A stretch of 64,000 bases of DNA from Apis mellifera (lineage: Eukaryota; Arthropoda; Insecta; Hymenoptera; Apidae), in NCBI RefSeq assembly GCF_003254395.2, contig NC_037642.1, positions 1,210,501 through 1,274,500 on the forward strand, read 5' to 3'. Below are positions 35,811 through 48,130 of the stretch, one piece after another. A program made the translations under genes and the position numbers. The notes beneath the pieces were generated by a model. It did not search any database. It saw only the letters and a program-made list of their open reading frames with translations, and was not told where the DNA came from. Within the stretch, counting starts at the first letter, position 1. Every line of letters begins with the position of its first letter.

Positions 35811-36340
35811 AGAAATAAAATTAAACTTTAAAATTATATTCATCTCGAGGCAAGCAAGTCGTCGATATTTCGCTACTTATATTTTTTCTCGACATTTTCC
35901 TTTTAATCTTCCTCTACCATTTACATTCTTTTCGTTAAATCATAGATTAAGTGTTCCGACATGTTCCTCAAGATTGAACGTTACCCGAGTCGTTCGTGAG
36001 GCAATGAAATCTTTTCCCCAGGATTTTTCGACCACGTTCTCAACCGAGCGTTATGCAAACTCGACCGAGCGCACTCCTGTTCGAAGGTTTTCCAAGGGAC
36101 GATTTACTGGCGGTAATGGGACGCGAGAGGATCCAGAGGCTCGTTCATGTATCATTCATACGTCGTCGCCGGTTACTCGCTTCGGCTGCGCGCGAAGTCG
36201 CGCGTTCACGCACCTGACGTTGCACTTCTAGTTACTCTGGAAGAACGAACACCGTGTGCTTCCTTCAACTCAAATAGTTTCAACGTTTATTTTACCTCGT
36301 CGCGTAATTTAAAAGGGATGAATCGATTTCGAATTACTCT
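35810..36340. promoter_or_regulatory. CpG-rich island
   Basis: GC-raised, with a CpG-dense core at 36120-36230 (ggctgcgcgcgaagtcgcgcg, an imperfect palindrome). A CAG|GTGCGTG donor-like word on the minus strand lies near 36215. No gene supported. Confidence 0.35.
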
Positions 36341-37720
36341 TTCGATATATATCAAGAGGAAATAATATTTGCTAAGCACATAATAATTAATTGAATGTAA
36401 TGAATGAACGTTCAATGAGATTTTTGCATGATATATGTATACATAATTTGTGATAATGTTTTTATTGATTACGGTCAAATATGACTCAATTTACTTTTTC
36501 TATATTCTATATTAAAGTAATGTCGAATATAATAAGGGTTTATTTGTGAAATCATTTTAAATTAAGTATTTATTTTCATTATTGAATATTTTATATTTAT
36601 AATTGGATCGTTTTATTATTCCAATAGAGTATATTTAGAATATATGATAAAATAATTGCAAATATAAACTTATTCATTTTTTTTTGATCATCTAAATGAT
36701 CATCTTAATGATTCTTTTCAAAACTTTTTAAATTTGTTAATAAAATTTATATTAAATAAAATCTAAAAGAAAAACCTAAAAATAATGTATTGAATCAATA
36801 CAATTTTTAATTTCATTTACTATTTTACAAAATAATCAAAATATTGCAACATAAAAACCTGAATATAATAAAATTAATTAGTAAATGATAATATAAATTC
36901 AAATTTTTGACTCAAATTCTCCGTTTATACTCATTTATTATTAACAACTCCTATATATTATTTATAATTCATTGCATGAAAATTTATAAAAGTATAATTT
37001 CTAGAGACATTTAACAATTTCATCAAAAACAATCTCATTATTTTTATTTTCATTCCTTTCTAAAATATTTTATATATAATTGTATAAATAAAAAATTAAA
37101 ATCATGATATGAATCTAACTTTTAATTTTTAACTCAATCTGCATTTATATTTACTCATCATTCAATCTTCGATATAATATTACATACAATTCTTACCTCA
37201 TTTTATCTATTATTCTTTAAACCCCCCTTTAAATTATCCTATCATCAGTAAATACAATTATATCAATTCAAAATTGAAATAATAATATAAATTCCTTTAA
37301 TTTAAATTTATCAATTTCCACAAAATTATAATTCATATCACTACGTCCTCAAAAATATTTTATCTCATCGAGAAAAATCCTTTCCTCAAACTGTCCGATA
37401 AAATAAACTTTCACTTCCATACGAAATACAATAACAAAAATTACATATATTGAAAAAAAATTTCTTAACTTCTTCAATTCTAATGAATTCATAAAAATAA
37501 TTATATATTGGATCAATTCTAGGAATTTTTTCAATAATTCATTCTGGTTTCATTCCATCAATACATTATTATCCAAATATTGATATTTTGATCAATTACA
37601 AATATAATAAAAGATACAAATTCAGTTTGACTATTTCGATTAATTCGTATAAATTCTTCATTTTATTTTATAGTTATATATATATATTCGTATTAGACAT
37701 ACAACATATTTCTCGTCGTA
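36340..37720. other. AT-rich DNA
   Basis: AT-rich. Nothing recognised. Confidence 0.7.
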
Positions 37721-38400
37721 TTAAAATTCGATTCGAAGGTACGGGTACCCCGCAATTTCGCATTAAGAATAACCCGTGGAAATTACGCAAGCACCACGCA
37801 GAGATAGAGGCGGATTTCATTAGCCCGTGACCCTTAATCGTCGCGGTCGATGATCAACGACCGATCGAGGCTCGTTTAGCCGGCGCAACGAACATTTCCG
37901 CCCCCGCGTCAAAGTTAGCAGCGCCGCTGTGGCCTAACCCCCGATAATTTACGTCCAGCCCCGCCGGGGATTTAAATATGTCCGGGGGAAGCGAGATCCG
38001 TTTCCGCGCGCGCGCGCGCGCGCCAACTTCCCCGATAAGCCGATAGCCGCTTTAACTTTTCTTTAACCGGAAGATTGAATTTCGCTTCCACCCTCCCTCC
38101 CTCCCCTCCCTCGCCCCTTTCTATCCGAACGAACGGAAGTTTTCGGTTCGAGGGGGGGTTGTAGGGGGCCATTGTTACACCGGCACTCGGCGAAATTTCC
38201 ACGAAAATCAGCGTGGATCGCGGATTTACGTCATCCCCGAAAGGGGGGTGGAGGTCCGAAAGAAACTCTCCACCGGTTGTGGACCGGAGAGAGAGAGTAT
38301 CGACTGCAACCTTCATCGGGTTCGTTTGGATAAATCGAAGGAGTCGAGGAGGAAAGAGGGGGATTAATTAATGGGTTGATACGGATAGAGGGGAATGAAA
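37720..38400. promoter_or_regulatory. Very CpG-dense island with (CG)n
   Basis: The most GC-rich island of the window. It has an alternating CG run (about 38005-38023) with Z-DNA potential, GATA words (about 37942, 38034 and 38041), G-runs (38152-38175) and an ACCGGTT (Grainyhead-like) word near 38273. The 114-codon minus-strand frame starts and ends in low-complexity GA/CT. I read it as a promoter or enhancer. Confidence 0.45.
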
Positions 38401-38879
38401 TTATTTATAAGCGGACAAAAATTTTCTTCCAATTTTCCCAGAAGGGAGGAGAAAAGGTTTAATCGAGAGAAGGTTAAATCAGTATCGTCTGTGGGTGAAT
38501 TGAAATTGAAAAACGGCCCGGTTTAAATCAGAATATGCTGCTGAATTTATAGCTCTGTTCCATTGAAAGCTTTGATACTTTTTTATCAGAAATGTCGACC
38601 CGTTGTCAGAAAACGTGTGATTCGATTTGAAAAAATAAAGCTGTCCTTCGTACGTCCTATATGTCTATCCATAAAAAAAAAATTATGTCAAAATTATTTG
38701 CCGAAACTATTCAACTTTTATTTCCAATATTTTTCCTGTTGTCGATAGTTTGACAGGATAGTCTAGAGAATCCACTTAAATTTATTTTTTATTAAATTAT
38801 AATTTGAATTAATAGCATCAGAAAATAAAGAATTAATTTTGGTATCAAGTGTTTAATACAAGAATATTATTAATAATAT
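38400..38879. other. AT-rich DNA
   Basis: AT-rich. Nothing recognised. Confidence 0.6.
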
Positions 38880-38967
38880 TTTTTTTTCAAAACCAAAAAT
38901 ATTCCACATAATAATTTGAATTTTATTTTTTCTTAGTGAAATAATAAAATATAAACTTTTTTAAAAA

Positions 38968-38994
38968 TAGAAAGTATCTTAGAGATACTTTCTA
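38968..38994. repeat. Perfect 12-bp hairpin, copy 1
   Basis: The arms of tagaaagtatct and agatactttcta are separated by the 3-bp loop tag. The same hairpin recurs at 39160-39186 in the second copy, conserved without change while other positions differ. Confidence 0.9.
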
Positions 38995-39159
38995 AGTAGA
39001 TATAACAAATTATAAACAATCATAAATTTATTTAATTCACACAAATTTTTTATTTATAATTTAACAGTAGTTTTTTTTCAAAACCAAAAATATTCCACAT
39101 AATAATTTGAATTTTATTTTTTCTTAATAAAATAATAAAATACAAACTTTTTTTAAAAA

Positions 39160-39186
39160 TAGAAAGTATCTTAGAGATACTTTCTA
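39160..39186. repeat. Perfect 12-bp hairpin, copy 2
   Basis: Identical to the hairpin at 38968-38994. See that entry. Confidence 0.9.
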
Positions 39187-39263
39187 AGTAGATATAACAA
39201 ATTATAAACAATGATAAATTTATTTAATCCACACAAATTTTTTTATTTATAATTTAACAGTAG

Positions 39264-40090
39264 TTGCAACGAAAACCTGAAATACACGTGGTTTTAATTC
39301 AATAGGGGTTATATATATCGCGAGAGGATCAATTATTCCTCTCCCCTTCTTTATTTCATTCCACGTCCTTACGAAAAAGAGCTACCATTCTTCCTCGAAT
39401 TCCACCCTGCCTTTCGCATTAATCGATCCTCCAGAATCCTGATCGCCATTACAATCGCGAAGCGTCTCGAAAACTTGGAAAGATTGCGTCCTACGGACGG
39501 GAAAGGAGCAGAGACGGAAGAAAAACGAGATTCCGGTATGCTCATATGTCCGGCGATATATTATACAGATATAATTGAGGTTTGTGGGTGAAAGAAGGAG
39601 AGGCTGAAAAATGGAAAACTTCGAACGGAACTTCTTTACCTCCCTCCCCCGCGTATCGGCCGATCGCCGATGTTTTCTTCCGCATTTTTCAAAATTTTCA
39701 TTGTCCTCCATCCTTCGATTCGATCAAGTAACAATGCTGCTCTGGCCACAATTCGAGAAGGATTTTCTATCTACCTTCCATGTACCTTCCTATATCTATT
39801 CTCCATCCCCTTGAGGATCAGGCCACGACCTTGCACTGGTTGTACACGTCCGCTCGTTTTTCAATATCCATTCCGCGCCGCGGCGGAAATAGAGGGATGA
39901 AATTGAAAAAAGCCGTATATCAATTGCTGGACGACACCGGACGCGTGGACGTCCGTGGTTTTTCTTGTTTTGCGTTACATCGATCGCGGTTTCGGATGTT
40001 AAATCGTGGTGGGTGTTTGTGTGTAGGGTAGATTTGTGCTCGAACAATTGAAGGAGAAATACGCTGGAAGAAGATGAGAGAGTAATAAAA
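39264..40090. promoter_or_regulatory. CpG-rich island
   Basis: GC-raised from about 39290 to 40050, with a CACGTG E-box (39284-39289) at its edge. Open frames on both strands (67-109 codons) show no gene-like features. Confidence 0.35.
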
Positions 40091-41277
40091 ATTGATAATT
40101 ATTCAGGAACGTGATCTTCTCGATAATTTAATTGATTTTGAAATATATGGTCATCATTCTTGAATAATCTTTTTTTTTCTACATATATCTCGATTTCAAT
40201 TTCTAAAGATAGCAAACTTTAAATATTTTTGAGATTTAATGATTAAAAAATAATGAATTAATATATATAATATATATAATAAGAATACGATTTTTGTTCA
40301 GTCATAAGGAAACAAAACAAAGATTATTTACTGCATATAAAAATTTCACAAAAATGGACTTACAGTATAGAATATTACTTTATATTTATAATTTAAAGAT
40401 AATTAAAATTTTAAATCTATTGAATAAAAATTGTAAGTTTCTCAATTCTAATTCTAGGTATTAAATAAAAATTCTAAATGCCAAAGTTTCCTCTGTCTGA
40501 ATTTCAAAAAATTCATTACATATTCAATTTTAAAATTATAAAATTGATTTTAAACTAATTTTAAATATCATTAAAAGTTGTTAAGAAGGTTGTTCATTTC
40601 AAATATTTTTTACTACTTAAATAGATGATCAAATTTTTACTAATCTAAATATTGTTGCATAAAGAAAATTTATGTATCAATTCATCGGCAATATTTATCA
40701 CTTTTATTTTATTGCTTATTTTTTGTCTCTTTTGATTTATTTCTTGTAATATTCGTTATGCATTTAAAATCATTTCCACTATTTTCTTATTTTCTTCGAT
40801 TCGGCTTCCATATTTTTGAATTATTAATCACACTGGCATTAGCCCAATCATGTAATAGAGATTTTCATCTCTGCATTTTATCTTCATAAAACATCTTCAA
40901 GATAAATTTTGATTCTGTCAGACATAAATATAGAAAATTAAGAAATATAATTAACGTGTTTGGTATTACATCAAATGTTTCTTAAACTTATTCTATTTAT
41001 TCTTAAATATAAAAATAGCATTCTTTGTCTCTAAAGAATTAATATCATTTTTCTTTAATTTCGTTACGTATTAAAATTACACTCATCAAAAAACTAAAAT
41101 TGATTGGTAAAATTTTACACCACAATCGCCACAAACGACAAAGAAAAAAATTAACTTTCGTTATTTTATTTTCATTGTCTTCCGCTGGTAATAATAAATC
41201 GCCTGCAAAACAGCGATCAAATAAATAATAGTTTCGTCCTCTTCCTGCCAACCAGCTTCCCTTTTCGCTCTTCCTGA
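40090..41277. other. AT-rich DNA
   Basis: AT-rich. Nothing recognised. Confidence 0.65.
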
Positions 41278-41810
41278 TGACAAACTAGTTGGCCCATCGC
41301 CATCAAACGCGATCAAGTCCAAACATTTAATTCAACCACGAACACCAAAAGAGGTCACTCTTTCCGCTTTCTTTCCGCCATTTTCCTCTATCTTGATTTT
41401 TTATTAAACTCTGGACCTGTGCTACTCACCAATTACTCCTATGATAATAAAAAGACAGACAACGAAACAGGTCCAATAAGACCTCAAGACTTTCAAGTCT
41501 CCATTCTGCTAATTCCACTGCCAAATCTTTGTCCTTACCGTTGCATAATAACAAACAATGAAGATTCAATAAAACTGTAAATTTTCAAACCTTAGTTAGT
41601 CTTCTTACTGCCAATAAGTCTGCTTTTAGCACAGCACAAGTTAAAGAAATAGGGCAAAGCTAAAACATTAATTTCATTATTTAAGAACAATATGCAATTT
41701 AAATCGAACAAGATATGAAAGACAATGAAACAGATTCGATCAGACTTAAAATATCAAACCCCTAATTTCATTTCCCTTAAATTTATTCTTAGCATTGTCC
41801 TCGAATAATA
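41278..41810 (+). repeat. Degenerate tandem array, unit about 85-100 bp
   Basis: Diverged copies share the pattern GACAAYGAAACAGRTYCRAT.AGACYT followed by a TCAAG/TCAAAC word and a CCACTGCCAA/TACTGCCAA/TTAGCATTG tail. Clear cores start near 41458, 41555 and 41721, and a weaker one near 41278. The first and last cores match at about 21 of 27 positions. On the minus strand parts read as protein-like frames (for example DLAVELAEWRLESL), with a GTGAGTAG donor-like word at about 41424-41431. This could be a decayed coding repeat or simply an old satellite. Confidence 0.5.
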
Positions 41811-41880
41811 TATATAAAATATAATATAATATAATAAGCTCAACAGAAATTAAAGTTTCAAGGTCCAATTTCACGAGTAT
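41811..41880. other. TA-rich spacer
   Basis: Short (ATAAT)n-like sequence. Confidence 0.6.
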
Positions 41881-42660
41881 TGTTGTTCGTATTTTGTTTG
41901 CTCATTGTTTGCGGGCAACGAGCGACAGAATAGGCCGAGTAAAGGTTAAAGTAGTTTTCCACTAGTTTTCCTGCCCGTAGCTCTTGCTTTCACCGTGACT
42001 GGTTGGTGTCCTTGCTCGCATTGAACCGGCACTGGACGATCGAACGATCGATAAGTCCCCGCGTAACGCATCAACGGCTGCGCTATTATCGATCAGAGGC
42101 AGAGGGGTGGATGTTGCAGGGGGAGGGATAACGAGCCTTGGGAAAATAAAAATTCAATACAGCCTCGTTAGATGGGCAGAGGCGCGATTACGAGGAGATC
42201 CCGCCCCGGTAACGGCGTATTTGCATACGAAAATTATCCCGTTGAATTTCTCACCTTCGTTAAAACCGGAAGAAGAGGGAAATAAGAGAGGTAAACGGCG
42301 CGAGAAATTGAAAATGAACGAGCTACGCTATTTGCCCGATAAAATTGCAACGCGACCGTCCGTGGACAAACGAACGGCGGCGAAAGGAAATTTTTGAAGA
42401 ATTTTCGCCCTCGTTTCCCCGGCTTTCTTTTGTTGCTTGTTTGCCACGATGCTTCAAGTGAGATTCGTTCGACGGTTGAAAGGATAATGGTTTCCATTCT
42501 CGAATATTTTACCAGAGAAGATGTTGAAAGAATAACGTTCGGGATTGGAAATCGTGTTAGAAGATTATTTTGTAACCGTGTTGACATTCCAATCGAAATT
42601 TCAAGAATATTAAATTTTTTAAATTTTCGGTAATTGTAACTTCAATTCTGATTTCAGTTT
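41880..42660. promoter_or_regulatory. CpG-rich island
   Basis: GC island with repeated GATCGAACGATCGAT words (about 42038-42052). A 96-codon + frame begins with GTG, not ATG. Its composition is protein-like (basic and Pro-containing) but there is no evidence of a start. Probably regulatory. Confidence 0.4.
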
Positions 42661-43080
42661 CGTGGCCCGTGTTGCATATTGACCGATGTTTAGAAAAAAA
42701 TAAGAATTTTCGAAAATATTATTAGATTATTATTATTCGTATTTTTTATAATTCAAAAACTTGCCTCAAATCCAATCCAATTTTATTAAAGAATCTATGA
42801 AACTATAGAAATTATTTTATACAATAATAAAAATTTTAGAATGGACAATGTAGAATTATATAAATTAAACAATTGATTTAAAAAAACTTTGAATATTTTT
42901 TTGAATTTTTACGAAATTACGTGTTTTCAATTTTACAATATTATTACCGATGTCAAGATTTATATTTAATAATTGCTATGCTATAAGCTTGAATTCAAAT
43001 ATGAGAATCGTTTTATTGTTGTTACATTTATGCATCTACACATTTTCAAAAAGAAACATGGATTATTAACAGCGTTGTAA
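42660..43080. other. AT-rich DNA
   Basis: AT-rich. Nothing recognised. Confidence 0.65.
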
Positions 43081-43085
43081 CGACA

Positions 43086-43421
43086 TTATCCGTGATAAAA
43101 TCCAGACACGGATATAAGCGCGCGCGAGTAGTATGCACTTTCTATAACAGTGATACATTTTTTACACGGCTGAGTCTGGAAAAAGCCGCTATAATCCAGG
43201 AAAGTTTGGATAACGTATGTACCGTGCAATATCGCGAAAGTTGGGCCGAACAACCGAAAAATATGCTTCCATTTCAGAGGCCACTTAATCCGAAACGAGG
43301 TGGCGCAGTGCTGGCCAGATGCTCGCGACACTGAGTGTCTTTTTCGGGGTGATAATGTTCGTTCTGGTTCTCTTGATTCGAAACAGAATCGTATAAAATC
43401 TTGGTAAAATTGTAAAATCAT
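43086..43421 (-). CDS. Candidate 111-aa ORF, minus strand (unidentified)
   Basis: A true ATG at 43421-43419 opens 111 codons to TAA. The N-terminal third is basic and Ser-rich. The C-terminal half has mixed hydrophobic composition (HIFRLFGPTFAILHGTYV) with a CKKC pair. No family recognised. An 80-codon + frame over the same bases (43092-43334, GTG start) also looks protein-like (TRLSLEKAAIIQESLDNVC). This is one of the better single-frame candidates outside the low-complexity islands. With both strands open it may equally be a conserved element or an old mobile-element fragment. Confidence 0.2.
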   Translation of the reverse strand: MILQFYQDFIRFCFESREPERTLSPRKRHSVSRASGQHCATSFRIKWPLKWKHIFRLFGPTFAILHGTYVIQTFLDYSGFFQTQPCKKCITVIESAYYSRALISVSGFYHG

Positions 43422-45304
43422 AATCTTTGTTTTAATTAATTCAAAAAAATCCCAGTAATCCCCCCCCCAATTGTTTTGCCATATCGAATAATATTTTGTT
43501 GAATTATCGAATTTATTTATATATTATTCGAGTGCTTTTAAAGCTACACTAGTTTCGATAAGTAAATTATATATTTATTAAAAATATTTATCGACGTCAT
43601 ATTTCAAAAATTTTTACCAATCTTTCTGTTCATGAATATAATTGTACAATATGAATTAACATCTTGGATAATCATATTAAAAAATAGTATCTACATTGAA
43701 TTTGGAATAATAATAACTAATAACAGTTAAAAAATAAAATTGTTGAAATAAAAATCCACTCAAATAGTGGATTTGAAATTAATGACATTTGCATATATTG
43801 TCAGGAAAAATATGATGCATTATTTACAAAAAAATTAAGTGTACATATATATAAGTATAATAAACAACGAAGATTTGGGATCTTTTTCTGTTCTTTTCAC
43901 ATATAAATCATTTTTTTCAATATAATTTCATTTTTATCAGACACTTATCTAATATTGGAGTGAAGTTTGATTTATTATTGATATAGTATCATATCACAAA
44001 AATTATCCAAATTCACGTTGAGTCACGTTGCATTAACGATGTTTCGAAATAATGGTATAATGGAAGATCGTGGTGAACCGGACACTTCTCATTCAGCTGC
44101 TCGATTAATATATTATATTAAGCATTAAAATTTAATTGCGAATCGCAAGATAAGGATGATAATATTCTCCAAGCTTTTCGGTCGTTTCGTTGTGACATTT
44201 AATGTTAAAGAAATTCAAAATGTTGTTTTCAATTTTCAATCCTCATTTAATTCGAATAGAGACTAAAAGGAAGCATTTGATCCAAAACACGCTTTATCGC
44301 TGATGATTTTCAACCGGAATTGCTATCGTGAATTATTTGCATCCTCAGATAGTTCTGTTTCCTTTTGTTTGTTTCATTTGTTCGGCTGAAAACTGTTTCA
44401 ACATTTTATTAAAAAAATTGCAAAAATGAGAAAAAATTATGAAATAATTGTGAATAATTGTATGTATATTTTGATAAATATTTGAGGAAATGTGAAATTG
44501 GATGATTTTTCTACGAATAAATAAGAAAAATAGAATAAAATTTTTTCTAAGGCTTCGTTTTCGAGATAACAAAGCTATAATTTTTTAAATATAGTCATAA
44601 AATATGATAAGAGATCTCTGTAAAATTGTTTTGTTATTTTTAAGATTGATACTTTTGAAAATTGACAATTTGATAATTCATTTTATTTTATTTAATTGTA
44701 TTTGTAATCATTGTAGATAAATATTGTATTTGATGATTTATAAAAAGACATAAAGATCTTTCAATTAGGAGGAATTAGTTTTTGACAAACTTATTTATAA
44801 TTTTTATTCACTATGTATTTTCAATGGATCAGATTTTATAATATCCATATAATGATAAATAACATTGATATAAAAATCTAATTTTAATTATCCAATTAAT
44901 AAAAATAAGTGAAGAATCAATTATTAATACTGTATAAAGAAATATATGAAATAGATTTTGAAGTATGTGAAAGCAAAATTCACAGACAAAAAATTAATCG
45001 AAAGAAAACTTTGTATAATATATTGACCACTATCGAAAAACATTTTTTTCTTTTCTTTTCTTTTTTTTAATTCAATTTCGCTTCGATTAATTCTCGAGAC
45101 AGTTATAAAATAATATTTATTTTATTTTATTTTATTTATAAATAATATATTATTTTATTTTCATTTCAATCATTCCATGTTTAATTAAATAAATAATAAC
45201 ATTATTAATTTCTTATATTCCATATAGTGCCAATACAATTAATCACTTCCACTTCCTATTTCCAATGAATAATTTCTATTTTTTTTTTCTCCCAATTTTG
45301 TCAG
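43422..45304. other. AT-rich DNA leading to a splice acceptor
   Basis: AT-rich. It ends in a strong polypyrimidine tract (ttctattttttttttctccc) followed by aattttgtcag, AG at 45303-45304. Confidence 0.7.
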
Positions 45305-45392
45305 AATCCATCTCGTTGTCCGTTTGATTAAAGAAGAATTCTCGTCAAGAGTGTTATTCAACAAGAATTGTACGGTCAAAGGGGGTTAACAG
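45305..45392 (+). other. Candidate exon, + strand (terminal coding or non-coding)
   Basis: An 88-bp GC-raised block is bounded by a textbook acceptor (long T/C tract, gtcag) and an AACAG|GTGAG donor (GT at 45393). One frame is open for 27 codons (after one base completing a split codon), reads IHLVVRLIKEEFSSRVLF and onward, and stops at TAA 45387-45389, six bases before the donor. The other frames stop early. If joined to 8250-8350 the split codon is in phase and the frame continues to this stop. Otherwise it is a UTR or lncRNA exon. Splice signals on both sides make the exon call stronger than any coding call. Confidence 0.5.
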
Positions 45393-45560
45393 GTGAGATT
45401 TATCGAAGCTCGACGACGGGACGATAAAAGTACAATTAAAGCGAGGATAATATATTCCTGGACTCGAGGAGAACGGTACACCTACTGAATGTTCGTTGCA
45501 ATCGGGCAAGGAGAAAACGAGCTTGGAGAAAAATGAACTCAGTTATCGAGAATAATAGAG
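45393..45560. other. GC-raised sequence after the exon candidate
   Basis: Intron start with moderate CpG content. Confidence 0.4.
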
Positions 45561-47640
45561 GCAAGGATATTCAAAATTTATTTTTTCAATATCGAATAAT
45601 CATACATCTTTTTTAAAAGATTATATTTTTTTTTATTTCTATAACGAGTATTATATAAATAGTATTAATTTCAATTATAGAGAATTATTCGTTAATAGAA
45701 TAAAATAAAATTAAATCGTAATAAATAGTAACAATTTTATAATTGCAACTTTATGTTTATGTTATTCAATAAACACATGATAAGTTAGGAAACAATAACT
45801 ATAAATGACAATTAAAATTGTATGATTAAGTTAGAATTGTGATTTACATAGTGGCATAGAATATATATTCGTGTGTTTAAAGTATTTAATAATTATATAT
45901 ATAAAAAAAAAAATACATTTTGAATACAATTGTATATAAGAAAATAGAGAAAAATTGATATTAAAGAAACAGAAATAATTTTTCTATTTAATTAAATAAT
46001 AATAATAAAAATCAATAGTGAGATTATAATTGATAAGATTAAGTTATTGGGTGACAATAATACAATTATATAGATGATATATAGATGATAAGATGACAAT
46101 AAGAATATTAGAATTGTTTATTGATTTAAATTATTATTATATTTATTATATTTATATTTAAATTCACAAAAAAATTTTTAATTAAATAATTTGTAAATGA
46201 TCAAATGATTCAATAATTTAAAATCAATAATTAAAAATTTTTTAATTCATACATCAAAAATTACAATAAGTATTGTATTACAAATTAAAAATATCAAGTT
46301 ACTCAATTCTAAAATGGAATTTAGAAAAATTTAAATGTTAAAAACAGTGAATTTGAAGTTTGAAGTAAAAAATTAATTTAATGTGTAAATACTTGTAACT
46401 GGCTTCTTTCTTGAAAGAAGTTGAAGTTTGTTCTCCAATAAAAAAATCCAATTGTGATAAAATATTTATGTTCTACGTTGGGATAACATTTTAAAAACTT
46501 CTTCTCGAATTTTAATAAGCCACTTTGTCCTTTTATTATAAAAAGAAGAAAAAAGTCTGATTGTGAAGAATAATAACGAATTTTTGCTCTTGAAATTATT
46601 CAATGAGAATATACACTGCTAGCAACAAGTTTCTAAAGCATGTGCATCCTTAAGATGTTCAGCGAGGATTAAAAAGTTTTCGAGTTGACTACTTGCAAAA
46701 CAACATAGTAGAATATACAAGCACGACATGCGGATGATTATTATGGGAAAAACAAGGATTTTTCTCTAATCCTCATATTTAATTTTAATATTGTGACATA
46801 TAACATAGTCTATTAATTCTTTTAACTCTCTTATTTTTGTGATTGAAAAATGAAATAGAATACTTTATTCGAATTGGAATAAAAATTTTAAAGGCATTAC
46901 ACAAGTAAATCACGTGATTCATTTTTATCTATTTAACCTGTTTTCTCATACAAAAATGAATATTTGTTGAAAACTATACTATCATAATATAAATTAAATT
47001 TTATCAATTAAGATTTTAAATAAAACTTTTAATTAAGATATGAAAAATTTTAAATAGCTTATTCATAAAAACTATAGAAAAGTAAAGAAATGAATCCAAT
47101 ATGATATTACAATAATATATGATGTCTTGTAAAACAATTTCTTTTTTTAATTTAACTTTTTCAGATAAATAATAATAACAATTTATCAAAAAATCTTGTA
47201 TATAAAGTTACAATTTCATTTTTATAAATACTACATAATATACATATTTTTAATAGCAATAGAATATTTAATGTTTTTATTCTGTATAAAAATTCGTAAA
47301 GTAATAATAGTACAATGAAAGATAAATAATTAAAATTGAATTCTACTTAATTCTATTTTTATCACATCATTTGCATGATTTTTTAATTCCTTAATATTAA
47401 AGAAAATATTTCTTCAGATGGTATGATATTTTATATATATTGTTCAACTTTTTCTCAATATTCACATTATGCAATTGATTCAAGAATGCATGTAACGATT
47501 GAAAATTGAGTGACAGAAAATATTTCCTTCCTTCCTTCACACTTATTTCTAACTCGTGAACAGTCGATAGAATTAAAAATACAGAAATTCATTTCGATAA
47601 TCCTTCTAATTCTTCTAAAATAGAATTGATATCATCCATG
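45560..47640. other. AT-rich DNA
   Basis: AT-rich. A short patch at 46380-46780 is less AT-rich and contains cttctttcttgaaagaag (about 46403-46420), an 8-bp hairpin that also gives adjacent TTC/GAA units as in a partial heat-shock element. No gene seen. Confidence 0.6.
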
Positions 47641-48130
47641 AGAATAATCGAATTTCAAATTTTTCCCGAAATTTCGAGCGTTTTTACGAGCGTTTCCACG
47701 AGGAGGAAAGCGTGTAACGCGAGTGTTCCGCATAATGCAGCCGCGTGGGCGCAAGGCCGTCAACGGTTGCGAGTTTTGATCAAAAGACCGTCTTCACCGT
47801 GACGCGTGTGCACGTTATGTTCGCTGATAGCGAAACAACACGAACGCCATCGCCACGATGCGACGCGGACCGCGTAATCGAATTTCACGCGATACTTCAC
47901 CCCTTTTTCACCCTCGCGACAACGTGGCCAGGTTTGAAAACTAACGGCTCGAATAACCAATTCCTTTGCCGACAGCGGCGCTGATCGTTGGAAGAACGCG
48001 AAGATTTATCGTGACGGGGATCGAACGAGAATCGAGTGATGTATGGGGACAGTCGAGAGAAAAGAGACGTCGTGGCATTCTCGATCGATGTTTCCGCTAA
48101 GTGTGCGTCTAAGTTTGATTTTAAGTCGAA
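47640..48130. promoter_or_regulatory. CpG-rich island
   Basis: CpG-dense, with gcgacaacgtggccaggttt at 47916-47935, a word nearly shared with the island at 63597-63616. No gene-like ORF (frames of 66-79 codons on both strands). Confidence 0.4.

Larger units (their letters stand above)
38880..39263 (+). repeat. 191-bp tandem duplication (two copies)
   Basis: Copy 1 (38880-39070) and copy 2 (39071-39263) are nearly identical apart from a few substitutions and T/A-run length changes. The high identity in AT-rich DNA implies a recent duplication. Each copy contains the perfect hairpin listed separately. Confidence 0.95.

Noticed and set aside
42107..42397. 96-codon + frame, protein-like composition
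   Set aside because: It starts with GTG, has no in-frame early ATG, and shows no splice acceptor.
1929..47375. ATTTGCAT octamers (for example 1929, 3761, 14059, 33474, 42220, 43789, 44335, 47369)
   Set aside because: At this base composition about five or six occurrences are expected in 64 kb on both strands, so they carry little evidence individually.
48008..48035. TTCGATCCCC word recalling a tRNA B box (minus strand)
   Set aside because: The flanking stem bases do not pair.
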